From positions 94,753 through 158,752 of the forward strand of contig JAHHIE010000007.1 of NCBI GenBank assembly GCA_019358945.1: 64,000 bases of DNA, written 5' to 3'. Shown here piece by piece: positions 9,695-18,079 of this stretch. Made by a program: the position numbers and the translations under genes. The notes under the pieces are model-generated. The model ran no database searches. It was given only the letters and a program-made list of their open reading frames with translations, and had not been told where the DNA came from. This DNA is from Stenomitos rutilans HA7619-LM2 (lineage in GTDB: Bacteria > Cyanobacteriota > Cyanobacteriia > Leptolyngbyales > Leptolyngbyaceae). Positions within the stretch are counted from its first letter, which is position 1; the number at the start of each line of letters is the position of its first letter.

Positions 9695-10429
9695 TTACGC
9701 TTTAGAAACACACTTCATAGTCGAACTAGATGTAACGCACGTTTTTCCTGAGACTTTATTGTTGTAAAACTCAATACTAACCATTGTCTTCTTATCAGCA
9801 CTGTCCCAAACCCAGGAAAAGGTGGGTGGCGTTCCCTCTTCACGGGTTGGCAGACCCAGGAGCGATCGCACTTCATCGGGGCTCATGCCAAGTTCAATGC
9901 GGCTAAAGTTTGCCCCAGTTAAGCTACCCCCACCTGAGAGCGCGGGCGCACCTGCTGTCGCAACGGCTAGAGACGGTTTACCCTCCTGTGGTGCGCTAGC
10001 TTTTGGGGTACTGGCTGTGGCGATCGTTCGGTGGCGCTGTTGGGCCATTTTCAACTGCTGCTGATACGTTGCCAGATTTTTTTGGGCGATCGCGTACTTT
10101 GGGCTACTAGCAGGTACGGTCTTCATCAACGCGATCGCCTGCTGTAGTTTGCTGCTGACTAAATCCCAGTCTTCAACTGTTGAGGCATTGCGAGCGAGAT
10201 TGGCGGCACTAATGGCTTTGTCTTCCGCTTTGGGAAATGGATCACGGCTGGCAGTTGTTGCAGGCACCATGATCGTGCTTGGCTTCGCTTCGGGTTGAGC
10301 AGACGCTGCGGGCACTGGAGGAAGGGTCGCTGAGGGGGAAGGCTGGCGAGTCGAGCAAGCTGATAACAGGAAGAACAAACTGACGATCGCGCTACCGCGG
10401 ATGAGCGTCCTTTGACTTTTGGAGCGCAT
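9695..10429 (-). CDS. Lipoprotein with BamE/SmpA-like C-terminal domain
   Basis: 244 aa from ATG at 10429 (MRSKSQR); an ATG seven codons upstream is possible. A basic N-terminus and hydrophobic stretch end in a lipobox, LSAC, giving an acylated Cys near residue 24. A Pro/Ala/Ser-rich linker and a helical segment (about 60-135, alanine and glutamine rich) follow. A C-terminal domain has FSRIELGMSPDEVRSLLG, the hallmark of the BamE/SmpA fold, and ends with two cysteines (KTCVTSSSTMKC) that could form a disulfide. Role inferred: outer-membrane-associated protein. It is upstream of the small membrane protein gene. Confidence 0.78.
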   Translation of the reverse strand: MRSKSQRTLIRGSAIVSLFFLLSACSTRQPSPSATLPPVPAASAQPEAKPSTIMVPATTASRDPFPKAEDKAISAANLARNASTVEDWDLVSSKLQQAIALMKTVPASSPKYAIAQKNLATYQQQLKMAQQRHRTIATASTPKASAPQEGKPSLAVATAGAPALSGGGSLTGANFSRIELGMSPDEVRSLLGLPTREEGTPPTFSWVWDSADKKTMVSIEFYNNKVSGKTCVTSSSTMKCVSKA

Positions 10430-10772
10430 AGGGCAAGAGGTGAAGTACATACAGTAAGGTGCCCTTTTCTGAAGCCTTTGAGCACAGTTGCTAGCAATGG
10501 GATTGCGTTTAACTAGCCGTGTGACCTGCTCCTAGCGGTGCCGTTAGAAGCAGGGCTAGGAGTGAGCGTCAGGCGTGAAGAGTTCAAGTCATCGGTTTCA
10601 CGAGCAAAGCAGGAGTCAACGATTGTGTAAAAGGCAGGAAGCAATACGGAAGTTCTTCTAAAGGCTAGATACTGGCTGCTATCGGCTTCAATTAAAGAAA
10701 CTGTATGTGAGTGAAGACCGCGACATCGCAATGCTTCAATACATGAGGTTTGCTCAGATGTAAGAGCACGCG
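10430..10772. other. Intergenic region, no gene recognised
   Basis: About 340 bp between the LysR gene and the lipoprotein gene, both on the minus strand. A 72-codon frame at 10513-10731 has no domain, signal or ribosome site and is not called. Nothing else was recognised. Confidence 0.5.
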
Positions 10773-11705
10773 CTATGGAGTAGGGGATAAGACATGCTCA
10801 AAAGCGATCGCAAGCTGGGTTTGAAACCGTTGTCGATGTTTGAGCTTCCACACAGGTTGCACAATGTCGAGAGCCGTGCCCGATCCTTTGCGGCTATTGA
10901 CAATCGAAACGGCCCGTAGCGTCATCAGTTGTAGTTCTTTTTGCACCATAAGTTCGGGAATCGCTGCTGCGCCAACACCGCTTTCCACAACGGCTTTAAC
11001 CATCTCGCTGCTGCTCAACACTAAAACTACATCCAGATCAGTCGGTTCAACACCCCATCGCTGGATTGCTTGCTCAAACATCTGCTGTGAGCCAGATCCC
11101 GGTTCACGCATCACCCAGGGCGTTTCGACTAGTTCCTTCACGGTGACTCTCGCACGCTCAAACCAGGGGTGGGATGTACCAACGACAATTTGCAGGCGAT
11201 CGTGCCCCACAACCTCCTGTTCCAAAACTGCCTGGAGATCGGGATCAACATCGCCCGTCACCAACCCCAGATCAAACAGTCCGCTGGCCGTACCTTCGTA
11301 GATCTCCTTGGCGTTCGCCAGCGTACAGTTCACTGTGATGCCTGGATGACTACGTTTGAAGTAACTGATTTTTTCAGGGAGCCAATAGTTGCCGATCGTC
11401 AAACTTGATCCTAGCTTCAATTCACCGCGCTGTAAGTTGTTGAGTTCTCGCAAGCCTCGCTCGGTCAGCAACACCTGATCCAGTACCTTTTGGGCTTCAA
11501 TCTGAAGTAGCTTGCCCGCTTCGGTAATTTCAATGCGACGACCAATTCGATGGAAGAGTTTGACGCAATACTCTACTTCTAGATTTTGAATGGCGGCACT
11601 GACCGCAGGCTGAGTAATGTAGAGCGCCTCTGCCGCACGGGTGAAGTGCAGATGAGTCGCTACAGCCAAAAAAATACGCAACTGTTCGAGGGTCATTCCT
11701 GCCAT
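10773..11705 (-). CDS. LysR family transcriptional regulator
   Basis: 310 aa from ATG at 11705, chosen because GGAGGA lies just upstream at about 11712-11717; the ATG at 11720 sits on that site. It has an N-terminal winged helix-turn-helix (MTLEQLRIFLAVATHLHFTR, then AAEALYITQPAVSAAIQNLE, residues 4-45) and a LysR substrate-binding domain from about residue 90. Several LysR regulators (CysB, CysL/YtlI types) control sulfur assimilation. The cysE gene lies 323 bp upstream on the same strand, so a link to cysteine metabolism is possible but unproven. An activator or repressor role cannot be told. Confidence 0.9.
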   Translation of the reverse strand: MAGMTLEQLRIFLAVATHLHFTRAAEALYITQPAVSAAIQNLEVEYCVKLFHRIGRRIEITEAGKLLQIEAQKVLDQVLLTERGLRELNNLQRGELKLGSSLTIGNYWLPEKISYFKRSHPGITVNCTLANAKEIYEGTASGLFDLGLVTGDVDPDLQAVLEQEVVGHDRLQIVVGTSHPWFERARVTVKELVETPWVMREPGSGSQQMFEQAIQRWGVEPTDLDVVLVLSSSEMVKAVVESGVGAAAIPELMVQKELQLMTLRAVSIVNSRKGSGTALDIVQPVWKLKHRQRFQTQLAIAFEHVLSPTP

Positions 11706-12028
11706 CGATGGCTCCTCCACTCGTGCAGCTTAATTTAATCAACTGTAGTTATCGTTTTTAGAACCAAGCATGATTGATTCTATCAGTAAGTCAGCTTGGA
11801 TTGGGGCAAGCTGTTGGCTTTGTTTCGCACGCCTGACGAAGTGATCGCAGCCATATTGTCAGGACGCGATCGTGGCTTGATCTAGCTTGGGGTAATGCTG
11901 CTGCTTGCCACCCTAATCGCACGCGTTGTGATGGCGCTACTCGCCTTTGTGCAGCGCGATCGCGCCTAGATCGTGGCGACGTTAATGCTTCTGGCTGGCC
12001 TACGTTCTGGTCTGCTTGCGGAACAGTC
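11706..12028. other. Intergenic region with a possible decayed reading frame
   Basis: About 320 bp. On the plus strand, bases 11893-12030 read as a hydrophobic segment (MLLLATLIARVVMALLAFVQ), a TAG, then in the same frame LMLLAGLRSGLLAEQS and a stop. This could be a remnant of a membrane-protein gene interrupted by a stop, or chance. The LysR promoter should also lie here. Confidence 0.3.
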
Positions 12029-12841
12029 CTAAATGCCAGCGCCGTCTAGAAATTCTTCAATCACTTTGTCTCGGATGCGGCAACTACGAGAAACGGCATC
12101 GGCAACGGCTTGAGTCTCAGAGCAATCAGCCGTGTGCGACTCATTACCATTCAGGCTGGATGTTCTGGCGGTGGCTGAAACCAGCAACAAAGAGTCATTC
12201 AGCGACTGCTTGGTTTGTACGAGTTGAAGCTGCTGTTCCAAGGATTCGATGCGATCAACCAGGGCACGGATGACTTGCGCTTCCGAGTCGGGTAGCCGTC
12301 CATGCTCTAGAGGATCAACCCGACCGCCAGACCGATGCACAATGCGACCGGGCACACCCACCACAGTGCAATCTGGTGGCACCGCACGTAGCACAACCGA
12401 ACCTGCGCCAATGCGGACGCGATCGCCAATCTCGATGTTGCCTAACACTTTGGCACCAGCGCCAACGACCACATCTTCACCGAGGGTTGGGTGACGTTTA
12501 CCAGTCTCTTTTCCCGTTCCACCCAATGTCACACCTTGATAGATCAGCGCGTAGTTGCCGACGATCGCGGTTTCGCCAATGACAACCCCCATACCGTGAT
12601 CGATAAAAACGCCCTGCCCAATTTGAGCACCAGGGTGAATTTCAATGCCCGTCAAAAAGCGCGCCAGTTGTGATATAAGGCGAGGAATGAACGGCAAACC
12701 CAGGCGATATAACTGGTGGGAGACGCGATGAAACACCAGCGCCTGCAACCCTGGATAACAGAATAAAACCTCTAACCAGTTGCGGGCAGCCGGATCACGC
12801 TCAAAAATAATCCGAAAATCGGCCATGAGGGTAGTTAGCAC
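12029..12841 (-). CDS. cysE: Serine O-acetyltransferase
   Basis: Makes O-acetylserine from serine and acetyl-CoA, the first step of cysteine synthesis. The open frame reaches 12961, but the family N-terminus fits the GTG at 12841 (LTTLMADFRIIFERDPAARN), preceded by GGGAAGGG; ATG at 12826 is an alternative. An N-terminal helical domain (FERDPAARNWLEVLFCYPGL) precedes a left-handed beta-helix of hexapeptide repeats. That part holds the active-site residues in GVFIDHGMGVVIGETAIVG and GGTGKETGKRHPTLGEDV. A Gln- and Ser-rich C-terminal extension of about 80 residues follows, as in other cyanobacterial CysE proteins. A LysR gene lies downstream. Confidence 0.94.
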   Translation of the reverse strand: MLTTLMADFRIIFERDPAARNWLEVLFCYPGLQALVFHRVSHQLYRLGLPFIPRLISQLARFLTGIEIHPGAQIGQGVFIDHGMGVVIGETAIVGNYALIYQGVTLGGTGKETGKRHPTLGEDVVVGAGAKVLGNIEIGDRVRIGAGSVVLRAVPPDCTVVGVPGRIVHRSGGRVDPLEHGRLPDSEAQVIRALVDRIESLEQQLQLVQTKQSLNDSLLLVSATARTSSLNGNESHTADCSETQAVADAVSRSCRIRDKVIEEFLDGAGI

Positions 12842-13104
12842 AAGAGACAAACCCTTCCCAATACAAATCCTATTTATTTTAACGTTTGAGTGCATTGCAT
12901 GAATGGGCATTACAAATTGACCGCGCCACAGTCTGAGCTGGAAGGGGTTGTAAGCAGACACGACATTTAAACAAATCGATCTTTAAAGTGGTATCAACTG
13001 ACTCACCATCTCTTTTGGAAAAGCCACATTCTTGGGCAAGCTAACGCTAAGCTGATAAAGAAGTTTCAGCCTTACTACCATCCCTCTTGGCCTGATCAAT
13101 CTGA

Positions 13105-14934
13105 ATGAGTAGTCACAGTGAGTCTGCTACCAAAGGAACCATCCTAGTTGTTGATGATGTGCCAGACAATTTGCGTGTCTTGTCGGCTCTACTCACTCAC
13201 GAGGGATACACCGTGCGCAAGGTGCTCAACGGCAAACTGGCGCTCAAGGCAGTACAGGCAGCACCACCCGATTTGGTCTTGCTCGACATTCGCATGGCAG
13301 ACATGGATGGGTATGAAGTGTGCCAGCAGCTAAAAGTCATGCCGCACATGCGGGAGATTCCCATCATTTTTTTAAGCGCGCTGAATGGCGTTTTCGATAA
13401 GGTCAAAGCGTTTCAGGTGGGTGGCGCAGACTACATTGCCAAACCGTTTCACGTTGAAGAAGTGCTGGCCCGCGTTGAGCATCAATTGACCATTCAAACT
13501 CTGCAACGGCAGCTTTACCAATACAGTCTTGACCTGGAAGCCCAGGTGGCAACGCGAACGGCTCAACTACAACTGGCATTCGATTTTGAAGCAACGCTCA
13601 AACGGATTACGGATCGCGTCCGCGATAGCCTGGATGAAACCCAAATTTTGCAAGTGGCGGTACAGGAGCTTGCGATCGCGGTTGATGTCAGAAGCTGTAA
13701 TGCCGCGCTCTACGATCTGGAGCAGCATTCTGCCACCGTGCAGTATGAATACGCGGCTTCGCTTACCCCCATACAGGGGCGAGTGCTCAACATGAACAAC
13801 TTTACCGAGGGCTATCATCAACTCCTGCACGGGCAGTACTTTCAATTCTGTTCCTTGTTACCAAACTCACATCGGGGACGGGTCGTGATGCTGGCTTGCC
13901 CCATTGTGGATGATCAGCGTGTACTGGGCGACCTGTGGCTGGTAAACCCCAGTGAATATGCGTTCACCGAACAAGACATTCGCCTGGTGCAACAGGTGGC
14001 TAACCAGTGCGCGATCGCGCTCCGGCAGGCTCGTCTTTATCAAACTCTGCAAACTCAAGTCACTGAGCTAGAGCAACTAAACCATCTTAAGGATGATTTT
14101 CTCAGCACGGTTTCTCACGAGTTACGCACCCCGATGGCAAACATCAAAATGGCGCTGCACATGCTCGAAATTAGCCTCAAAGCGGCTGATCCATCGCCCG
14201 CAACGGCTACTTCGATAGTGCCAGAAGTGCCGCAACCAGAAGACGTGGAGAAAAAGCCAAAGCCACGATCGAGCAACGTTGATCGCTACCTCAAAATTTT
14301 GCAAGATGAGTGCCAACGAGAAATTGACCTGATTACCGATTTGCTCGACTTGAACCGTCTAGATGGTGACATCGAGCCGTTGATTTTGACTGCAGTTGCA
14401 TTAGAACCCTGGGTGCAAAGCCTGACCAAGCCGTTTGTCGATCGCGCCCACAGCCAGCAGCAACGGTTGCAGTTCGACATCGCTCCTGACTTACCTCCAC
14501 TGTTCACAGAACAGTCTTATCTGGAGCGAATTCTGGCTGAGCTGCTCAATAATGCTTGTAAATATACGCCTACCGGAGAATCGATCGTTGTTGCAGCCAG
14601 CGTTGTCGCGGCAGAAGAGGCCGAGACGCCAAAAGCGATAGACACCCTTCACATCAGCGTCACCAATACTGGAGTTGAGATTCCACTTAGCGAACAGTCG
14701 CGCATCTTTGACAAGTTTTATCGCATTCCCAAGCATGATCCGTGGCAACAGGGGGGCACTGGCTTAGGGTTGGCGCTGGTGAAAAAGCTCACAGAACGTC
14801 TTGGGGCAAGCCTTACAGTGGAAAGCATCAAGGGAAAAACGACCTTTACAGTACAGATACCGCTCAGCAGTAGTACCGTGCCAGAACTACAGGATATCGA
14901 TCGTCAGTCGTCCACATCAACCACGATAAATTGA
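13105..14934 (+). CDS. Response regulator-GAF-histidine kinase hybrid
   Basis: 609 aa, soluble. REC domain at residues about 12-130 with phospho-acceptor Asp in LVLLDIRMADMDGYE and KPFHVEE. A coiled linker (residues 130-165) is followed by a GAF-like domain (about 170-315), a HisKA DHp helix with phospho-His in FLSTVSHELRTPMANI (about 340), a Pro-rich insert, and a HATPase_c domain. The ATPase shows LLNNACKYTP, FDKFYRIP and GGTGLGLALVKKL. From the linker to the C-terminus it closely resembles the last 390 residues of the kinase at 46159-49284, so the two share a duplicated output module. The REC domain at the N-terminus suggests input by phosphotransfer from another kinase. Confidence 0.92.
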   Translation: MSSHSESATKGTILVVDDVPDNLRVLSALLTHEGYTVRKVLNGKLALKAVQAAPPDLVLLDIRMADMDGYEVCQQLKVMPHMREIPIIFLSALNGVFDKVKAFQVGGADYIAKPFHVEEVLARVEHQLTIQTLQRQLYQYSLDLEAQVATRTAQLQLAFDFEATLKRITDRVRDSLDETQILQVAVQELAIAVDVRSCNAALYDLEQHSATVQYEYAASLTPIQGRVLNMNNFTEGYHQLLHGQYFQFCSLLPNSHRGRVVMLACPIVDDQRVLGDLWLVNPSEYAFTEQDIRLVQQVANQCAIALRQARLYQTLQTQVTELEQLNHLKDDFLSTVSHELRTPMANIKMALHMLEISLKAADPSPATATSIVPEVPQPEDVEKKPKPRSSNVDRYLKILQDECQREIDLITDLLDLNRLDGDIEPLILTAVALEPWVQSLTKPFVDRAHSQQQRLQFDIAPDLPPLFTEQSYLERILAELLNNACKYTPTGESIVVAASVVAAEEAETPKAIDTLHISVTNTGVEIPLSEQSRIFDKFYRIPKHDPWQQGGTGLGLALVKKLTERLGASLTVESIKGKTTFTVQIPLSSSTVPELQDIDRQSSTSTTIN

Positions 14935-15006
14935 CCCGCTGTACGAATGCGGTAGCAAAGCGCTTTAGGGGAAAACCCGCTGCATGGTAAAGACGATCGG
15001 CACCCA

Positions 15007-15861
15007 CTATTGGTTAGCGCTGAACGTATCACATTGCTTCATGCTGCCTGACTTCAAACCACGAGAAAACCACGAGACACGCTGTTCAGACGACCCGTGC
15101 GTAAAGGCTTCTGGCACTACATAGCCACTAGATTGCTTTTGCAAATAGTCATCACCAATCTGTGCGGCTGTATCCATCGCCCCTTTCACATCTTGCCCAC
15201 TGATTAAGTTACGCTCAGCCGTGTAATGGCCCCAAATGCCTGCAAAACAGTCGGCCTGAAGCTCAAGACGGACAGACAAACTATTTGCTGCTGCTTTGTT
15301 TGAGCGGGTTTGCAGTTGTCTGACTTTGGTAGAAATGCCGAGTTGGTTCTGGATGTGATGCCCCACTTCATGAGCGATCGCGTAAGCACGAGCAAAATCA
15401 GCATCCGCACCAGCCGTAGCCTGAATCTGCCGGAAGAAGCTCATATCTAAATACACTTTGTCATCGCCAGGGCAGTAAAACGGCCCAGTTGCCGCTTTGG
15501 CAAAACCGCAAGCCGAATTCACACTGTTGCTAAATAGAACCAACTTCGGTGGTTCATACGTTGAGCCTAACTGCTGCTTAAAGACGCGGCTCCACGTATC
15601 CTCCGTATCACCCAAAACCGCTTTCACAAAGTCTGAATCTCGATCTTGAATGGGTTTTCCCTGCTGCTGCGGTGCCGGGCCGACGTCTCCTCCTTGCATC
15701 AAACTTAGGATTTCTAAGGGATTCACCCCAAAGATCAAGCCTGCAATAACCGCAATCACAACACCGCCAATGCTTGCACCACCAACCCCACCAGGAACTC
15801 GACCAGACCCACCGCGCGTATCTTCCACGTTGCCACTGCGGCGCATGTCGCTCCATTTCAT
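15007..15861 (-). CDS. YpfJ-type neutral zinc metallopeptidase
   Basis: 284 aa. It starts MKWSDMRRSGNVEDTRGG, a typical N-terminus of the YpfJ/KPN_02809 family. One membrane segment (about residues 28-45: GGVVIAVIAGLIFGV) and a Gln/Pro-rich linker follow. The zinc site is AHEVGHHIQNQLG (His near 165), and the third ligand is in RLELQADCFAGIWGHY (about 203). FGPFYCPGDDKVYLD-like and EAFTHGSSEQRVSWFSRGL segments match the family. It is probably membrane-anchored with the catalytic domain outside the cytoplasm. The physiological substrate is unknown. Confidence 0.92.
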   Translation of the reverse strand: MKWSDMRRSGNVEDTRGGSGRVPGGVGGASIGGVVIAVIAGLIFGVNPLEILSLMQGGDVGPAPQQQGKPIQDRDSDFVKAVLGDTEDTWSRVFKQQLGSTYEPPKLVLFSNSVNSACGFAKAATGPFYCPGDDKVYLDMSFFRQIQATAGADADFARAYAIAHEVGHHIQNQLGISTKVRQLQTRSNKAAANSLSVRLELQADCFAGIWGHYTAERNLISGQDVKGAMDTAAQIGDDYLQKQSSGYVVPEAFTHGSSEQRVSWFSRGLKSGSMKQCDTFSANQ

Positions 15862-16000
15862 AGCGTCTTCCCCGTGTTGTGTGTTTAAGCTGGCAAGCGG
15901 GCTGTGGCCTCTGGTTCAAATGCTACCAGAACCTTGAGAAACAAGACAACTTTAGGGTGGGACGGATGGGGAGTAGGGAGCGGAGGGAGCAGGGCGCAAG
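15862..16000. other. Promoter region and purine-rich arm
   Basis: The first part is the upstream region of the YpfJ gene. At 15956-16000 the plus strand becomes purine-rich (GGGAGTAGGGAGCGGAGGGA). This is complementary in style to the pyrimidine tract at 16405-16500. Confidence 0.4.
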
Positions 16001-16003
16001 GGA

Positions 16004-16275
16004 TGCCGAAGGCAGAAGGCAGGCAGCAGACGGTAACGCTCCAGGCTTTTAGGTTCCAAACCTTTAACTGAACCTTCCGACCTTTAAGCTCCACCTTCCA
16101 CCTTCCACCTTCCAACTTCTGACCTTTAAGCTCCACCCTTCGAGTTCCAATCTCCACCTTCCGACCTTTAAGCTCCACCCTTCGAGTTCAAACCTCCGCC
16201 TTCCGAGTTCAAAGCTCCACCCTTCGAGTTCAAAGCTCCACCCTTCGAGTTCAAAGCTCGACGTTTCAACCTTTA
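16004..16275. repeat. Degenerate heptamer tandem array (21-nt superperiod)
   Basis: Degenerate 7-base units (CTCCACC, CTTCGAG, TTCAAAG, CTTTAAG, TTCCGAC) repeat for about 270 bp, often as a 21-base triplet of heptamers. Because 21 is divisible by 3, the minus strand stays open over 16064-16282 and would encode heptads of the type FELEGWS. No ribosome site or conserved domain supports a gene. Confidence 0.75.
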
Positions 16276-16376
16276 ATACCAATTTGAATGAAAATGCGAC
16301 ACATCCTGTAGGGGCAAGGCATTGCCTTGCCCCTACCCACCGATTGATCTGTAGCCGTCATTCTTTAAATCGGTAT
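16276..16376. repeat. MITE-like palindromic element, family A, copy 2
   Basis: Inverted copy of the element at 157-258, nearly identical to it. The left end is ATACCAATTTGAA, the right end TTTAAATCGGTAT, with the central palindrome GGGGCAAGGC/GCCTTGCCCC. It is inserted between the heptamer array and the pyrimidine tract. Confidence 0.8.
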
Positions 16377-16666
16377 AAGCTCAATTTTCTAAACTCAAAA
16401 CTTCTCCTCCCCTTGCTCCCTCTGCTCTCCCTGCCTCTCCTGCTCCCCTACCTCCCCTGCTCCCTCTGCTCCCTTGTCTCCCCCTACTTCCCTCTCCCGG
16501 TATTGCCGAGATGAAAGCAAATCTTTCACAATAGAGCTATGAGCGATCCCTGAGCTTCAGGTCGCTCTGAACAACGGATTGTTCTATGAGCCTGGATATG
16601 GCTCCATCTACCGAATCAATTTCAGCTTTAACAGCAATCACAGCAAGAGGATACGGAGGTCTGCGT

Positions 16667-17239
16667 GTGAAGTGGCAATTAATAGGCTTGGGACTAAGCT
16701 TCACCATTTGCACTGCAATGCCTGCTCTGGCGGTGCAACCAGCGACAGTCGATGCAAGTGACAACGTGGCGTGGTCGAAGGTGGTCGAAAATCCCTTTGA
16801 TGGCAAAATTGTGTACGATCGCAACTACAATCGGGGGTTTGTCTTTGTTAGCAGTTGGTCAAAGAACGGCATTGGCGTGACCTACAATCGCGTCGGGTCA
16901 AGACTCATTGGTTATGATGCTGGCTTTGGCTACTCTGGGTTTGGGTTTGGTCACCGTAGCAGAGGATTTGGGCTTGGTTTGGGGCTGTTTTCAAGCGGTG
17001 ACCCGGTTTACCGCTATTACTTGACTGAAAGCGTGCCTGACTCGATCAGTTTGGCGATTGGGGGCAAGGTTTACACCTACACCAGTGGCCCTGTCTTACC
17101 CGAATTAGCCACTGCGCTTGCAACGGCCCCATCAGGAAACATTGCGATCCGGCTCATTTGGAACGACGGCAAGACGAAGGATACAGAAATCGGCAAAGAT
17201 ACCGTTAAAGCCTGGAAGACGATTTTCCAACCTTCGTAA
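16667..17239 (+). CDS. Secreted protein of unknown function, Gly/Phe-rich centre
   Basis: 190 aa. The start chosen is GTG at 16667 because GGAGGT lies 7 bases upstream and the product then opens with a clean signal peptide (basic KW, hydrophobic LIGLGLSFTICTAMPALA, cleavage before VQPA). An ATG at 16586 would add 27 unconvincing residues. The mature protein has a Gly/Phe/Tyr-rich stretch (about residues 82-120: GYDAGFGYSGFGFGHRSRGF) and a C-terminal region with IAIRLIWNDGKTKDTEIG. No family was recognised. Probably exported to the periplasm or thylakoid lumen. Confidence 0.7.
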   Translation: MKWQLIGLGLSFTICTAMPALAVQPATVDASDNVAWSKVVENPFDGKIVYDRNYNRGFVFVSSWSKNGIGVTYNRVGSRLIGYDAGFGYSGFGFGHRSRGFGLGLGLFSSGDPVYRYYLTESVPDSISLAIGGKVYTYTSGPVLPELATALATAPSGNIAIRLIWNDGKTKDTEIGKDTVKAWKTIFQPS

Positions 17240-17403
17240 GTCGGTTATCGTTCACCGATCGTGGATGTAGTGCGCTATTGTGCTCTCGTCCCAACCCGTT
17301 CGATGCGCATCACACACTAAACGCCGACCCACTGTGGGTCAAGCTTGGCAAGCGTAGTCATTACACTCACGGTGCGTTGGGTCTGGCAGTCACGCGTTTG
17401 TTC

Positions 17404-17553
17404 TCAGTTCACCAATGACCAAATTGAATAGATAAATTGCTCCTTGGCCTGCTGATAATCATCCCGCTGTTGTTCAAACCAAACTCGATCGTGATTGGCT
17501 TGCAGGTTCACCAAGCAATCTAATACTGATTGCCATTGCACGCGGTCACTCAT
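17404..17553 (-). CDS. Small hypothetical protein (49 aa)
   Basis: An ATG-initiated frame of 49 codons running from 17553 to TGA at 17404-17406. The product starts MSDRVQWQSVLDCLVNLQAN and continues with WFEQQRDDYQQAKEQF. The composition is protein-like: amphipathic and rich in Gln, Asp and Glu, with no low-complexity or repeat origin. No strong Shine-Dalgarno sequence precedes it and no family was recognised. It is orphaned between repeats, and could be a real small gene or the relic of one. Confidence 0.4.
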   Translation of the reverse strand: MSDRVQWQSVLDCLVNLQANHDRVWFEQQRDDYQQAKEQFIYSIWSLVN

Positions 17554-17623
17554 GGTTATTGCTTGTCATAGTGATTGCTCACAGAAGTCAAAGCTATTAC
17601 TACCGTTTCCAACGAAGCAACGA

Positions 17624-17721
17624 CAGCCATCATTCAGCTAGATTTACTACGCTCGGCACTTAACCCACACCCATTCTCAAGGGACTGTGGCTTAGCCAAG
17701 CAATAACCCTGCAATGAATGG
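17624..17721 (+). repeat. Dispersed intergenic repeat, family D, copy B
   Basis: CAGCC, then AGATTTACTAC, CCACACCCATTCTCAAGGGA and CTGTGGCTTAGCCAAGCAAT follow the same block order as the copies at 4111, 39125 and 40930. It is the clearest match to copy C in the ACTGTGGCTNAG block. Confidence 0.6.
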
Positions 17722-17751
17722 CGCTGACTTAAGGACATGCTTCACCCTGGT

Positions 17752-17825
17752 CGCCCCCTAAATCCCTCAAATTTGGGGGACTCTGAGGTTTGGCTCCCCC
17801 AAACTTGGGGCGGGGGGCAGTTCGG
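17752..17825. repeat. GC-rich inverted repeat element
   Basis: CGCCCCCTAAATCCCTCAAA is followed within about 50 bases by CCCCAAACTTGGGGCGGGGG, with internal TTTGGGGGA/TCCCCCAAA arms. This matches the style of the common cyanobacterial CCCCCTAAATCCC intergenic element. No coding capacity. Confidence 0.55.
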
Positions 17826-17994
17826 ATTGTTATTTCAGTGCCATTCAACCCTGCAATGATTCACTCATTCTAAAGATCGTGCCTTAGATTCAGTTGCATA
17901 TTTGTAATCTACTACCGAGACGCAGAAACCCTAGAAACCAACCTTTGCGGCTTATACGCCTCTGCGATCGTTTTTAATTCAACAAATCAGACGC

Positions 17995-18052
17995 TTGACA
18001 AACTATACTAAGTGGTTTAGTTTAGCTACAGAGTTTAACTAAACGGTTTAGT
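17995..18052 (+). promoter_or_regulatory. devBCA promoter with two operator palindromes
   Basis: TTGACA (17995-18000) is a good -35 candidate, though no matching -10 is certain. ACTAAGTGGTTTAGT (18007-18021) and ACTAAACGGTTTAGT (18038-18052) are two 15-bp dyads. The second is perfect around its central base. Their centres are 31 bp apart, about three helical turns, so both would lie on one face of the DNA. Inverted operators of this size are typical of TetR-family repressors. No TetR gene lies in the window. Confidence 0.7.
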
Positions 18053-18079
18053 CAACTTAAGTTAATTAGGAAAACTGTC

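Larger units (their letters stand above)
17240..18079. other. 840-bp region upstream of devBCA
   Basis: It contains a small minus-strand ORF (17404-17553), a family D repeat copy (17624-17721), a GC-rich inverted-repeat element (17752-17825), and the devBCA promoter with two operator palindromes. The rest (17240-17400, 17826-17990) shows nothing recognisable. Confidence 0.6.

Noticed and set aside
10513..10731. 72-codon minus-strand ORF between LysR and lipoprotein genes
   Set aside because: No ribosome site, no domain, poor composition; likely chance.
16064..16282. Heptad-repeat protein on the minus strand
   Set aside because: The frame is fully explained by a 21-base tandem period and lacks a ribosome site; kept only as a repeat.
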